Shown: piece by piece, positions 1 through 7,291 of the stretch
How positions within the stretch are numbered: the stretch's first letter is position 1
Layout of the letters: every line of letters begins with the position of its first letter
Source: Gaiellasilicea sp035525905
GTDB taxonomy: Bacteria; Actinomycetota; Thermoleophilia; Gaiellales; Gaiellaceae
Direction of reading: 5' to 3'
NCBI GenBank assembly: GCA_035525905.1
Contig: DATLDK010000107.1
Location: 1-30,738, forward strand
DNA length: 30,738 nucleotides
The notes under the pieces: generated by a model
What the model was told of the DNA's origin: nothing
Databases searched by the model: none
The model's input: only the letters and a program-made list of their open reading frames with translations
Program-made: the position numbers and the translations under genes

Positions 1-387
1 GCCTGGCGAGTGCAGCCGAGCGGCCCCGTGGAGCTTCATTTCGCGCGTTGGCAGGGAAAGCCGACGAGCGCGACTCTCACCGCAGAGGCCGCGTCTGGGA
101 CGGAGCGCCTCGTGGGCCATGCAGAGTTCCAGGGCAAACCCCTCTCGGGCTACTCCCGAACGAATTCCGGAATTCGCTACCGCGTCTTCGCGTTCCTCGA
201 TTGCTTCGCCTGTCCACGCCCCGCATGGCTGCGAATGGGTGGCGTGGCGCCGCGCGCGGACGGTGACTTTCGCCTCCTCGTGCAGCCCATGCTCCTCGGA
301 TCGCGCTATCGCGTCACGATCGCCGGCCCAAACATCGGCCGCACGCTCGCGCCGGACGCGACAGCCGTCGCGCCATCGGCCCGGTAG
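1..387 (+). CDS. C-terminal part of an unknown, probably secreted protein (5' end outside window)
   Basis: The frame is open from base 1 to a TAG at 385-387, and the reading before the GTG at 10 is also open, so this is probably the 3' end of a longer gene. The visible 128 residues are rich in beta-type alternation and aromatics and contain a CxxCP motif (CFACP) about two thirds of the way back from the end. There is no membrane segment and I recognise no catalytic motif. The look is that of a beta-sandwich domain in a surface or secreted protein, but that is inference. It lies 35 bp upstream of the yceH-like gene on the same strand. A short independent gene starting at the GTG at 10 cannot be excluded. 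Confidence 0.5.
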   Translation, partial: AWRVQPSGPVELHFARWQGKPTSATLTAEAASGTERLVGHAEFQGKPLSGYSRTNSGIRYRVFAFLDCFACPRPAWLRMGGVAPRADGDFRLLVQPMLLGSRYRVTIAGPNIGRTLAPDATAVAPSAR

Positions 388-422
388 GTACGCGGTGAGA
401 CCCGGCGCGGTAGCGTCTCCTC

Positions 423-1037
423 GTGGACGCTGACTCCGTCGAGATCCGGGTTCTCGGATGTCTGATCGAGAAGCAGCGCACGACGCCGGACCAGTACCCG
501 CTGTCGCTGAACTCGCTGAGGCTCGCGTGCAACCAGGCGACCAACCGCGACCCTGTGGTGGAGTACGACGAGGCGACGATCCGGGCCGCGGTCGACAAGC
601 TGTCGCGACGTGGCTGGGTTCGGCTCGCAAGCGGCCCCGGAGGCCGTGTGGCCAAGTACCGGCATCTCCTCGACGATGCGCTCGGCCGAGTCCCGTCGCA
701 GATCGCGCTGCTCGGAGTCCTGATGCTCCGCGGCGCGCAGACGCCGGGGGAGCTGAAGAGCCGGGTCGAGCGGCTCTACCCGTTCGCGAGCCTGGAGGAC
801 GTCCAGCGCGCTCTCGACGCACTCGCCGAGCACGAGTTGGTCGAGCGCCTGCCGCGCCGGCCGGGACAGAGCCAGGACCGCTACGTCCAGCTGCTCGGCG
901 GCGAAGCGGGGGGCGGCGGCGAGGACTGGCCGACGGACGTCGAGAGTGTCCAGCAGACACAAAGCCCGCTCGAGGAACGGGTCGCGCGGCTCGAAGAGCA
1001 GGTCGCCGAGCTGCAGCGCGCGCTAGAGGAACGCTGA
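423..1037 (+). CDS. yceH: YceH family protein (DUF480, tandem winged-helix)
   Basis: 204 aa, GTG start. The N-terminus (EIRVLGCLIEKQRTTPDQYP, about residues 7-26) followed by the SLNSLRLACNQATNR stretch is the signature of the YceH/DUF480 family. These proteins have two winged-helix domains and unknown biochemical function; a role as a DNA-binding or adaptor protein is inferred from the fold. The second domain begins near IALLGVLMLRGAQTPGELKSR (about residues 94-115). The last 25 residues (LEERVARLEEQVAELQRALE) form a heptad-type coiled coil, suggesting dimerisation. The next gene starts 19 bp downstream on the same strand, so co-transcription with the AAA ATPase is likely. Confidence 0.85.
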   Translation: MDADSVEIRVLGCLIEKQRTTPDQYPLSLNSLRLACNQATNRDPVVEYDEATIRAAVDKLSRRGWVRLASGPGGRVAKYRHLLDDALGRVPSQIALLGVLMLRGAQTPGELKSRVERLYPFASLEDVQRALDALAEHELVERLPRRPGQSQDRYVQLLGGEAGGGGEDWPTDVESVQQTQSPLEERVARLEEQVAELQRALEER

Positions 1038-1056
1038 ACGCGGGTACGAGCGGCCC

Positions 1057-2058
1057 GTGCCTGCGAATCCGATCGAGAACCTGCGCGACGCCGCCCGTCA
1101 GCTCGGCGACCAGATTCGGCGCACCGCAGGGCCCGAGCTCGAGAACCTGCTCGGGCCGCGCGCCGAGCCGCCGCGTCCTCTCGCAGAGCTGCAGGCCGAG
1201 CTCGACGGGCTGGTCGGACTCGAGACCGTCAAGGAGCAGGTGCACTCCCTGGTCGCGTTCCTCCAGGTGCAGGCGCGGCGCAAGGAGCACGACCTGCCCG
1301 AGGTCGCGACGAGCCAGCACCTCGTCTTCCTCGGGAACCCGGGAACGGGCAAGACCACAGTCGCGCGACTGCTCGCGGAGATGTACGGCGCCATGGGACT
1401 GCTCGAGAAGGGGCATCTCGTGGAGGTCGACCGCGCATCGCTCGTCGGCCAGTACGTGGGCCAGACTGCGATCAAGACCGACCGCGCGATCCGCCGCGCG
1501 CTCGACGGCGTCCTCTTCATCGACGAGGCGTACGCTCTCACGCCCGCTGGCGCGGACGGCCGGCTGGACTTCGGCGCTGAGGCAGTCGAGACGCTGCTGA
1601 AGCGGATGGAGGACTTCCGCCACCGGCTGGTCGTGATCGTGGCCGGGTACCCCCGGCTGATGCGTGGCTTCCTCAACTCCAACCCGGGGCTGCGCTCCCG
1701 TTTTGCCCGCGAGCTCACGTTCCCCGACTACACGACCCATGACCTGCTCGAGATCACCCGTCGGCTGACCGCGGAGCACGAGTACGAGCTCGGACCCGGG
1801 GCGGAAGACGCTCTCGAGCAGATCTTCGCCGGCGCCGCACGTGGTGAAGGCTTCGGCAACGCCCGTTATGCGCGCACGATCTTCGAGCAGGCCCTGAACC
1901 GGCAGGCGCTCCGCTTGGCCCGCGTCGAAGGCAGAGCGCTCGAGGAGCTCGACCGGACCGAGGTGACGACGCTCGAGGCGGATGACCTCGTCGAGGCGGC
2001 GCGCTCGCTGGGCGAGGATGCCGGGCTGCGGCCGAAGCGCCGCCGCTGGCTGGGCTGA
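1057..2058 (+). CDS. CbbX/SpoVK-type AAA+ ATPase
   Basis: 333 aa, GTG start. Residues 1-45 are a charged N-terminal segment. The AAA+ module follows, with Walker A GNPGTGKTT at 93-101, Walker B VLFIDEA at 152-158, sensor 1 in VVIVAGY at 192-198 and a candidate arginine finger in SRF around 214-216. The PGLRSRFAREL region and the VGQTA pore-like loop (134-138) match the CbbX/CfxQ/SpoVK/EccA group. Members act as hexameric remodelling ATPases; CbbX reactivates Rubisco and EccA works with type VII secretion. Neither Rubisco nor ESX genes are visible here, so the client is unknown. The C-terminal helical lid runs to residue 333 with a basic tail (PKRRRWLG). It sits between yceH and a LysE exporter on one strand. 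Confidence 0.85.
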   Translation: MPANPIENLRDAARQLGDQIRRTAGPELENLLGPRAEPPRPLAELQAELDGLVGLETVKEQVHSLVAFLQVQARRKEHDLPEVATSQHLVFLGNPGTGKTTVARLLAEMYGAMGLLEKGHLVEVDRASLVGQYVGQTAIKTDRAIRRALDGVLFIDEAYALTPAGADGRLDFGAEAVETLLKRMEDFRHRLVVIVAGYPRLMRGFLNSNPGLRSRFARELTFPDYTTHDLLEITRRLTAEHEYELGPGAEDALEQIFAGAARGEGFGNARYARTIFEQALNRQALRLARVEGRALEELDRTEVTTLEADDLVEAARSLGEDAGLRPKRRRWLG

Positions 2059-2075
2059 TCGTCGAAGATCCGAGT

Positions 2076-2684
2076 GTGAGCGAGCTCTTCGCGTTTCTCG
2101 GGATCGCGATCCTGGTCATCGTCACCCCCGGCCAGGACACCGCGCTGACGATCAGGAACACGCTGCTGGGAGGCCAGCGTGCAGGCGTGGCGACCGCGGC
2201 CGGCATCGTGTCGGGCATCGCCTGCTGGACGGTTGCGGCGAGCGCCGGTCTCGCCGCGTTGCTCGTCGCGTCCGAGCCGGTCTTCGTCGCGCTGCGGCTC
2301 TGTGGAGCCGCGTACCTCGTCGTGCTCGGGCTTCAGGCGCTCGGCCATGCCGTGCGTCCCGCCGGGCCGTCGGCCGGCCGCGCCCTCGGCTCGCCACTCG
2401 CGCCTGCGCGGGCTTTCCGCCAGGGCTTGTTGAGCAACCTCGGCAACCCGAAGATCGCCGTCTTCTTCACGAGTCTCCTGCCGCAGTTCGGCAGCTCCTT
2501 CTGGAGCCTGCTTGCGTACGGCCTGCTGTTCTGCTCGCTCGGGCTCGTCTGGCTGTCGGCCTACTCGATCGTCGTCGCGCGCGCGGGCGACCTGCTGCGG
2601 AGGTCACGCATCCGGCGCTCGCTCGACGCCGTCACGGGAACTGTGCTGGTGGCGTTCGGGATCCGCCTGGCCGCGGACCGCTAG
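2076..2684 (+). CDS. LysE/RhtB family amino acid exporter
   Basis: 202 aa, GTG start 17 bp after the AAA ATPase. This is a polytopic inner-membrane protein with about six hydrophobic segments. The N-terminal motif VTPGQDTALTIRNTLLGGQ (residues 16-34), the following glycine-rich helix AGVATAAGIVSGI, and the NLGNPKIAVFFTSLLPQF stretch in the middle are hallmarks of the LysE/RhtB translocator family, which exports amino acids such as homoserine, threonine or lysine by proton exchange. The substrate cannot be read from sequence. Its TAG stop (2682-2684) overlaps the stop of the convergent sufD gene in the self-complementary tetranucleotide CTAG, leaving no room for a terminator between the two. 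Confidence 0.88.
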   Translation: MSELFAFLGIAILVIVTPGQDTALTIRNTLLGGQRAGVATAAGIVSGIACWTVAASAGLAALLVASEPVFVALRLCGAAYLVVLGLQALGHAVRPAGPSAGRALGSPLAPARAFRQGLLSNLGNPKIAVFFTSLLPQFGSSFWSLLAYGLLFCSLGLVWLSAYSIVVARAGDLLRRSRIRRSLDAVTGTVLVAFGIRLAADR

Positions 2685-3847
2685 GCCTGCGGGATTCGCG
2701 CTTCGAGCGCCGCGCCCAGCGCTTCACGGACCGGCTCGAGCTCGATCCGGTCGAGCACGTCCTGAAAGAAGCCACGTACGATCAGGCGCTCGGCCTCGGC
2801 GCGGGAAAGGCCGCGCGCCATCAGGTAGAAGAGTTGCTCCCGGTCGACCTGGCCGAGCGTCGCTCCGTGCGTGCAGCGGACGTCGTTGGCGAGGATCTCG
2901 AGGCCGGGGATCGAGTCCGCGTGGGCCTGCTTGGAGAGGAGAAGGTTACGGTTCTCCTGATACGCGTTGGTCTTCTGAGCGTCCTCCTCGACCCGGATCA
3001 TCCCGCGCCAGACTGCGCTCGACTCATCGCGGAGCGCGCCCTTGAAGGCGAAGTCCGAGGTCGTGTTGGGGGCGATGTGCTCCTGGAACGTGTCGTAGTC
3101 GAGGTGCTGGACGCCATCGGCGAAATACGCCCCCGTGACGCGCGAGGTCGCGCCCTGGCCGGCCAGGTCGTTCTGAATCCGGATCTTGCCCTTCTTGGAG
3201 CCGAACCCTGCCGCCACCCAGTCGAGCTCGGCATCCCGCGCGATTCGCGCATGATGGCTGCCGAAGTGCCACGTCTCGCGAGAGACGTTCTGAACGGAGA
3301 CGTACTCGACCTTCGCGCCGTCCTCGACGAAGACCTCGACGGCGGCGTTGAGGTAACCGGAGAGCTCGGGCGTCGTCGATGCGTATTCCTCGATCACGGA
3401 GACCCGGCTGCCGGGGTCGGCGACGATGAGCAAACGCCAGAAGAGCGAGCCGCCAGCGACCGAGTTGACGATGCGGATCAACAGCGGCTGCTCGAGCACC
3501 ACGCCCTTGGGGACGTGCACGAGCAGGCCGTGCGTCCACGCGGCTGCGTTGTGCGCGGCGAACTTCTCATCCGATCCGATGAGCTCGTAGAGCCGCGGAT
3601 GGCCGGCCAGCCGCTCGAAGCGGATGCCAGCGGGCGCGCGGTCGATCTCGAGCCCGCCCTCGGAGACGCGAACGATGCCGGCCGCCTCGAGCTCGAGCAG
3701 CGCGGGCGCGGCGGCGACTCCGGTCGCCCCGTTGGCGGAGAACGTCTCGGGATCGAACCCCTTGAGGTCGGTGAAACGCCACGACTCGTCCTTCGTGGTC
3801 GGCAGCGGCAGCGCCCGGTAGCGCTCCAGCAGGTCGGCTTTCGTCAT
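2681..3847 (-). CDS. sufD: Fe-S cluster assembly scaffold protein SufD
   Basis: 388 aa from the ATG at 3847, chosen over an upstream in-frame ATG because it overlaps the preceding VOC stop as ATGA. SufD partners SufB and SufC in the SufBC2D complex that builds Fe-S clusters in the cytoplasm. Family marks: KDESWRFTDL near the N-terminus, the right-handed beta-helix core (about 80-340), and the C-terminal ANDVRCTHGATLGQ and EQLFYLMARGLSRAEAERL motifs. The Cys-x-His of the CTHGAT motif corresponds to the conserved His region of E. coli SufD. The same EQLFYLMxRGLSxAEA motif occurs in SufB of this operon, as expected for paralogs. It is last in the minus-strand operon, separated from sufB by three VOC genes. 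It ends in CTAG shared with the convergent lysE-like gene. Confidence 0.93.
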   Translation of the reverse strand: MTKADLLERYRALPLPTTKDESWRFTDLKGFDPETFSANGATGVAAAPALLELEAAGIVRVSEGGLEIDRAPAGIRFERLAGHPRLYELIGSDEKFAAHNAAAWTHGLLVHVPKGVVLEQPLLIRIVNSVAGGSLFWRLLIVADPGSRVSVIEEYASTTPELSGYLNAAVEVFVEDGAKVEYVSVQNVSRETWHFGSHHARIARDAELDWVAAGFGSKKGKIRIQNDLAGQGATSRVTGAYFADGVQHLDYDTFQEHIAPNTTSDFAFKGALRDESSAVWRGMIRVEEDAQKTNAYQENRNLLLSKQAHADSIPGLEILANDVRCTHGATLGQVDREQLFYLMARGLSRAEAERLIVRGFFQDVLDRIELEPVREALGAALEARIPQA

Positions 3848-4203
3848 GCGTCGAACCTGCGGTGGAGCATCAGCGCATTCCCGTCCGGGTCCTTGAACCA
3901 GGCTTGCTTGCACACGCCCGTCTCGATCGTGTCCCCGTCGAACTGGACGCCCTTGGCCACGAGCTCGGCGCGGGCCGCCTCGACGTCTGTCACACGCAGC
4001 GCCAGACCGGCGGGTGAGGGCGAGAAGGGCTGGCCGATGCTCGACGGGTCAAAGATGTCGAGTGTCACCTGGCCGCAGCTGAGCTCCATGTCGTGCTCGC
4101 CCTCGCTCTCGATCGCGAGGCCGAGCGTGTCGACGTAGAAGGTGCGCGCGCGCTTCAGGTCCTGTGTCAGAAACGACACGAAGTCGACGTGCTCCACCTG
4201 CAT
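3844..4203 (-). CDS. VOC-fold protein (glyoxalase/bleomycin-resistance type), copy nearest sufD
   Basis: 119 aa from the ATG at 4203, two bases after the stop of the preceding VOC gene; the upstream in-frame extension overlaps that gene and is not needed. A single VOC domain with beta-alpha-beta-beta-beta repeats: VEHVDFVSFLTQDLKRARTF at the N-terminus, GLALRVTDVEAARAEL in the middle, and DPDGNALMLHRRF at the C-terminus. The usual metal-binding Glu after DPDGN is replaced by Met, but a His is present at the first-ligand position (EHVDF). A cysteine in ETGVCKQA is shared by all three neighbours. Reaction and substrate are unknown. The stop overlaps the sufD start as ATGA, so translation is probably coupled to sufD. 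Confidence 0.85.
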   Translation of the reverse strand: MQVEHVDFVSFLTQDLKRARTFYVDTLGLAIESEGEHDMELSCGQVTLDIFDPSSIGQPFSPSPAGLALRVTDVEAARAELVAKGVQFDGDTIETGVCKQAWFKDPDGNALMLHRRFDA

Positions 4204-4205
4204 GA

Positions 4206-4595
4206 CTACGGCTTCGTGCCGTCTGCGAACGGCGCGTAGCGGCTGTGCAGCATCAGGCTGTTGCCGTCCGGATCCGGAAAGGGGGCCATGAGGCACACGC
4301 CGGAGTCAATCGTCTCCATCTGGAACTCGACCCCCGCCTGCTCGAGCTTTCGGCGTGCCTCGTGCACGTCGGGCACCCTGAGCGCGATCGGGCCACTGCT
4401 TGGCACGAACTCGCTTCTACCGGTGAACTCGTGCGGCAGCAGCGCGATCGTCAGGTTCGCGGTCTCGAATTCGATCCACATCTCCGACGAGTTCGGGTTT
4501 CTCCGGAGGCCCAGCGTCTCGCCGTAGAACTTGGCCGCCCGCTCTCTGTCCCTGGTCGGGACCGCGACGAAGTCCACGCGCTCGGCGCCGATCAC
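4206..4595 (-). CDS. VOC-fold protein, middle copy of the tandem
   Basis: 129 aa, GTG start overlapping the stop of the preceding VOC gene (GTGA). One VOC domain: ERVDFVAVPTRDRERAAKFY at residues 6-25, PIALRVPDVHEARRKLEQAG in the middle, DSGVCLMAPF followed by DPDGNSLMLHSRY at the end. It aligns closely by eye with both flanking copies, so the three arose by tandem duplication. At the position of the first metal ligand it has Arg, and the Glu after DPDGN is Met, so canonical two-His/Glu metal binding looks lost. The family includes glyoxalase I, dioxygenases and drug-binding proteins; none can be chosen here. It is part of the suf transcription unit, between sufB and sufD. Confidence 0.85.
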   Translation of the reverse strand: MIGAERVDFVAVPTRDRERAAKFYGETLGLRRNPNSSEMWIEFETANLTIALLPHEFTGRSEFVPSSGPIALRVPDVHEARRKLEQAGVEFQMETIDSGVCLMAPFPDPDGNSLMLHSRYAPFADGTKP

Positions 4596-4978
4596 GGGCT
4601 CGTCTCCTCGGAGCGGGGCGAGTAGCGGTGATGCAGCATCAGGGCGTTCCCGTCCGGATCCTCGAAGAAGGCCATGTAGCAGACCCCCGTGTCGAAGGTC
4701 TCACCGGCGAACTCGACGCCCTTCGCCTCAAGCTCGGCGCGCGCGGCGGGTAGGTCCTCGACGTGCAGCGCCAGGTGAGCGGTCTTCTGCGGCGCGAACT
4801 CCATGCCGAACGTCGTCGGCTCGTAGATCCCGAAGCAGGTCTGGCCGACCCAGAACTCGGACTGGCCGGCCTCGTCGGGCCGCAGCCCCAAGGTGTCGAC
4901 GTAGAAGGCCCGCGATCGCTCCCAGTCGGTGGACGGGACTGCGATGAAGTCGACGCCCGTCACCGGGCTAGCCAACAC
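4592..4978 (-). CDS. VOC-fold protein, copy nearest sufB
   Basis: 128 aa from the GTG at 4978, which overlaps the sufB stop by 11 nt. Other possible starts are the TTG at 4975, which has a GGAGG six bases upstream, and the GTG at 4963 after the sufB stop; the domain is unaffected. VOC domain marks: VDFIAVPSTDWERSRAFYVD near the start, HLALHVEDLPAARAELEAKG in the middle, DTGVCYMAFF and DPDGNALMLHHRYSP at the end. Unlike its two neighbours it has a His in the second-ligand strand (HLALHV), but Gly at the first-ligand position and Met for the usual Glu. Function unknown. It is first of three paralogs inserted between sufB and sufD, and tight overlaps imply co-translation with the Suf proteins. 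Confidence 0.85.
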   Translation of the reverse strand: MLASPVTGVDFIAVPSTDWERSRAFYVDTLGLRPDEAGQSEFWVGQTCFGIYEPTTFGMEFAPQKTAHLALHVEDLPAARAELEAKGVEFAGETFDTGVCYMAFFEDPDGNALMLHHRYSPRSEETSP

Positions 4979-6389
4979 TGCCCTCCATCTGCAGCTGGAT
5001 CAGCCGGTTCAGCTCGACCGCGTACTCGAGCGGGAGCTCCTTCGTGATCGGCTCGACGAACCCGGACACGATCATGGCACTCGCTTCCGCCTCGGAGAGC
5101 CCGCGGCTCATCAGGTAGAAGAGCTGCTCCTCGCCGATCTTCGAGACGGTCGCCTCGTGGCCGAGATCGACGTCGTTCTCGTCCACGCGGATGTACGGAT
5201 ACGTGTCCGACCGCGACTCGTCGTCGAGGATGAGCGCGTCGCAGACGACCTTCGACTTGGCGCCGACAGCGCCCTTGGCGACCTCGAGCAGGCCGCGGTA
5301 GCCGGCCCGGCCGCCGTTCTTGGAGATCGACTTGGACGTGATCACCGACGTCGTCTTCGGGGCGACGTGGACGACCTTGCCGCCCGCGTCCTGGTGCTGA
5401 CCCTTGCCTGCGAAGGCGATCGAGAGCACCTCGCCATGAGCGCGTGGGCCCATCAGCCAGATCGCCGGGTACTTCATGGTCAGCTTCGAGCCGAGGTTGC
5501 CGTCGACCCACTCCATGGTCGCGTCCTCGTACGCCACCGCCCGCTTGGTGACGAGGTTGAACACGTTGTTCGACCAGTTCTGGATCGTCGTGTAGCGGCA
5601 GCGCCCGCGCGGCTTGACGACGATCTCGACGACGGCCGAGTGGAGCGAGTCGGAGGAGTAGATCGGCGCGGTGCAGCCTTCGACGTAGTGCACGTAGGCG
5701 TCCTCGTCGACGATGATCAGCGTGCGCTCGAACTGGCCCATGTTCTCCGCGTTGATGCGGAAGTAGGCCTGGAGCGGCAGCTCGATCCTGACGCCGGGGG
5801 GCACGTAGATGAACGAGCCGCCCGACCAGACCGCGGAGTTCAGCGCGGCGAACTTGTTGTCGTTCTGCGGGATGATCGTGCCCATGTACTGCTTGACGAT
5901 GTCCTCGTGGTCGCGGAGCGCCGAGTCCATGTCGAGGAAGATGACGCCCTGGGCCTCGAGATCGGCCTGCAGCTTGTGGTAGACGACCTCGGATTCGTAC
6001 TGCGCGCCGACGCCGGCGAGGTACTTCTTCTCCGCCTCGGGGATGCCGAGCTTGTCCCACGTGTCGAGGATGTCCGCGGGGAGATCCTCCCACTTCGAGG
6101 CCTGCTTCTCGGTCGGCTTGATGTAGTAGTAGATGTTCTCGAAGTCGATCTCGGCGACGTTGCCGCCCCAGTCCGGTAGCGGCCGGGCGAGGAAGTAGTC
6201 GAGTGACTTGTGCCGGAACTTGCGCATCCACTCCGGCTCCTGCTTGTGCTCGGCGATCGCCTCCACGACCTCGTGCGAAAGGCCGCGGCCCGACTTGAAG
6301 AAGTAGTTCTCCGCCTCGTCCGAGTTCGAGAAGCCGTACTTGTACTCGCTGCGAATACCCTTGACGACGTCGGTCTCGCTCGCGCTCAT
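4968..6389 (-). CDS. sufB: Fe-S cluster assembly scaffold protein SufB
   Basis: 473 aa, ATG start overlapping the sufC stop as ATGA. SufB is the scaffold subunit on which Fe-S clusters are assembled in the SufBC2D complex, fuelled by the SufC ATPase. The sequence is full length and typical: SEYKYGFSNSDEAENYFFKS at 14-33, VEGCTAPIYS with Cys239, and VVCDALILDDESRSDTYPYI at 381-400 with Cys383, the counterpart of the conserved C-terminal sulfur-accepting cysteine region of E. coli SufB. EQLFYLMSRGLSEAEA follows at 421-436. No intein interrupts it, unlike SufB of some mycobacteria. It lies second in the minus-strand operon after sufC; the next gene downstream is a VOC protein, not sufD. Confidence 0.96.
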   Translation of the reverse strand: MSASETDVVKGIRSEYKYGFSNSDEAENYFFKSGRGLSHEVVEAIAEHKQEPEWMRKFRHKSLDYFLARPLPDWGGNVAEIDFENIYYYIKPTEKQASKWEDLPADILDTWDKLGIPEAEKKYLAGVGAQYESEVVYHKLQADLEAQGVIFLDMDSALRDHEDIVKQYMGTIIPQNDNKFAALNSAVWSGGSFIYVPPGVRIELPLQAYFRINAENMGQFERTLIIVDEDAYVHYVEGCTAPIYSSDSLHSAVVEIVVKPRGRCRYTTIQNWSNNVFNLVTKRAVAYEDATMEWVDGNLGSKLTMKYPAIWLMGPRAHGEVLSIAFAGKGQHQDAGGKVVHVAPKTTSVITSKSISKNGGRAGYRGLLEVAKGAVGAKSKVVCDALILDDESRSDTYPYIRVDENDVDLGHEATVSKIGEEQLFYLMSRGLSEAEASAMIVSGFVEPITKELPLEYAVELNRLIQLQMEGSVG

Positions 6390-7165
6390 GCCGCCACCCC
6401 CTCCTCCTTCGGGATAAAGGCGTCGTAGCCCTCGGCCTCGAGCTGGTGCGCGAGCTCCTGGCCGCCGCTCGCCACGATCTTGCCGCCGACGAAGACGTGC
6501 ACGTGGTCCGGCGTGACGTAGTTCAGGATTCGCTGGTAATGGGTGATCAGGAGCGCGCCCATGCCGGGCCCGACGAGCTCGTTGACGCCGCTGGCGACGA
6601 TGCGTAGGGCATCGATGTCGAGCCCGGAATCGGTCTCGTCGAGGATGGCGATCTTCGGCTGGAGGAGCGCCATCTGCAGGATCTCGACGCGCTTCTTCTC
6701 GCCGCCGGAGAAGCCGTCGTTCAGGTAGCGCGAGGCGAGCTCGCGCGGCACCTTCAGCTGCTCCATGGCACCGAGGATCTCGGTGCGGAACTCCTTCACC
6801 GGGATCGGGTCGTCCTGGCCGCCGTTCTTCGCCTTCCGGATCGCGTTGATCGCGCTCCGGAGGAAGCTCGTGACGGTCACGCCGGGGATGGCGTGCGGAT
6901 ACTGGAAGGCGAGGAAGAGGCCCTTCTGGGCGCGCTCGTCCGCGCCGGCCTCGACGATGTCCTCGCCGTCGAGCAGGATCTCGCCGCCCGTGATCTCGTA
7001 GGCGGGGTGACCCATCAGCGAATAGGCCAGCGTCGACTTGCCGGAGCCGTTCGGGCCCATGATCGCGTGCTTCTCGTTCAGGTCGACCGCGAGGTCGACG
7101 CCCTTGACGATCTCGGTGCCGTCTTCGAGCGCGACGTGCAGGTTCTTGATCTCCAGAAAGGCCAA
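6386..7165 (-). CDS. sufC: Fe-S cluster assembly ATPase SufC
   Basis: 259 aa from a TTG at 7165; no ATG or GTG lies near the family's usual N-terminus (FLEIKNLHV), and a purine-rich stretch (AAAGAGGGA) stands about nine bases upstream, so TTG is the best start. SufC is the ABC-type ATPase of the SufBC2D scaffold. Motifs: Walker A GPNGSGKST (37-45), Q-loop Gln88, signature FSGGEKKR (152-159), Walker B IAILDETDSGLD (172-183) and H-loop His209. The DETDSGLD form of Walker B is typical for SufC. It is the first gene of the minus-strand suf unit. A 126-bp divergent intergenic region separates it from tatA. No sufR, sufS or sufU is seen in the window. Confidence 0.94.
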   Translation of the reverse strand: MAFLEIKNLHVALEDGTEIVKGVDLAVDLNEKHAIMGPNGSGKSTLAYSLMGHPAYEITGGEILLDGEDIVEAGADERAQKGLFLAFQYPHAIPGVTVTSFLRSAINAIRKAKNGGQDDPIPVKEFRTEILGAMEQLKVPRELASRYLNDGFSGGEKKRVEILQMALLQPKIAILDETDSGLDIDALRIVASGVNELVGPGMGALLITHYQRILNYVTPDHVHVFVGGKIVASGGQELAHQLEAEGYDAFIPKEEGVAA

Positions 7166-7279
7166 GCTTGTGATCCCTCTTTCCCAGGATTCAAGCGGCC
7201 TTGCGCGCCGCTTCGTGAGTGCATGGTAGCCGATCGCCCCTGACCTGCGTTCCAGGGGTTTCCGGTACACAAACGGTGC

Positions 7280-7285
7280 TACTGT
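7280..7285 (+). promoter_or_regulatory. Possible -10 element for tatA (leaderless-like spacing)
   Basis: TACTGT fits the loose TAnnnT form of an actinobacterial -10 box and ends six bases before the tatA ATG, which would place the transcript start at or next to the start codon. No convincing -35 box is visible about 17 bp upstream, and the intervening GAGG could instead be a weak ribosome site. No clear promoter for the divergent sufC was found in the same 126-bp gap. Confidence 0.25.
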
Positions 7286-7291
7286 GAGGTC

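Noticed and set aside
1982..4138. 718-residue frame opposite sufD
   Set aside because: Shadow of sufD and neighbours; no domain or ribosome site.
4929..6179. 416-residue frame opposite sufB
   Set aside because: Antisense shadow; sufB is unmistakable on the other strand.
7201..7229. TTGCGC and TGGTAG as a tatA promoter
   Set aside because: The -10 match is poor and the distance to the gene large; no promoter called here.
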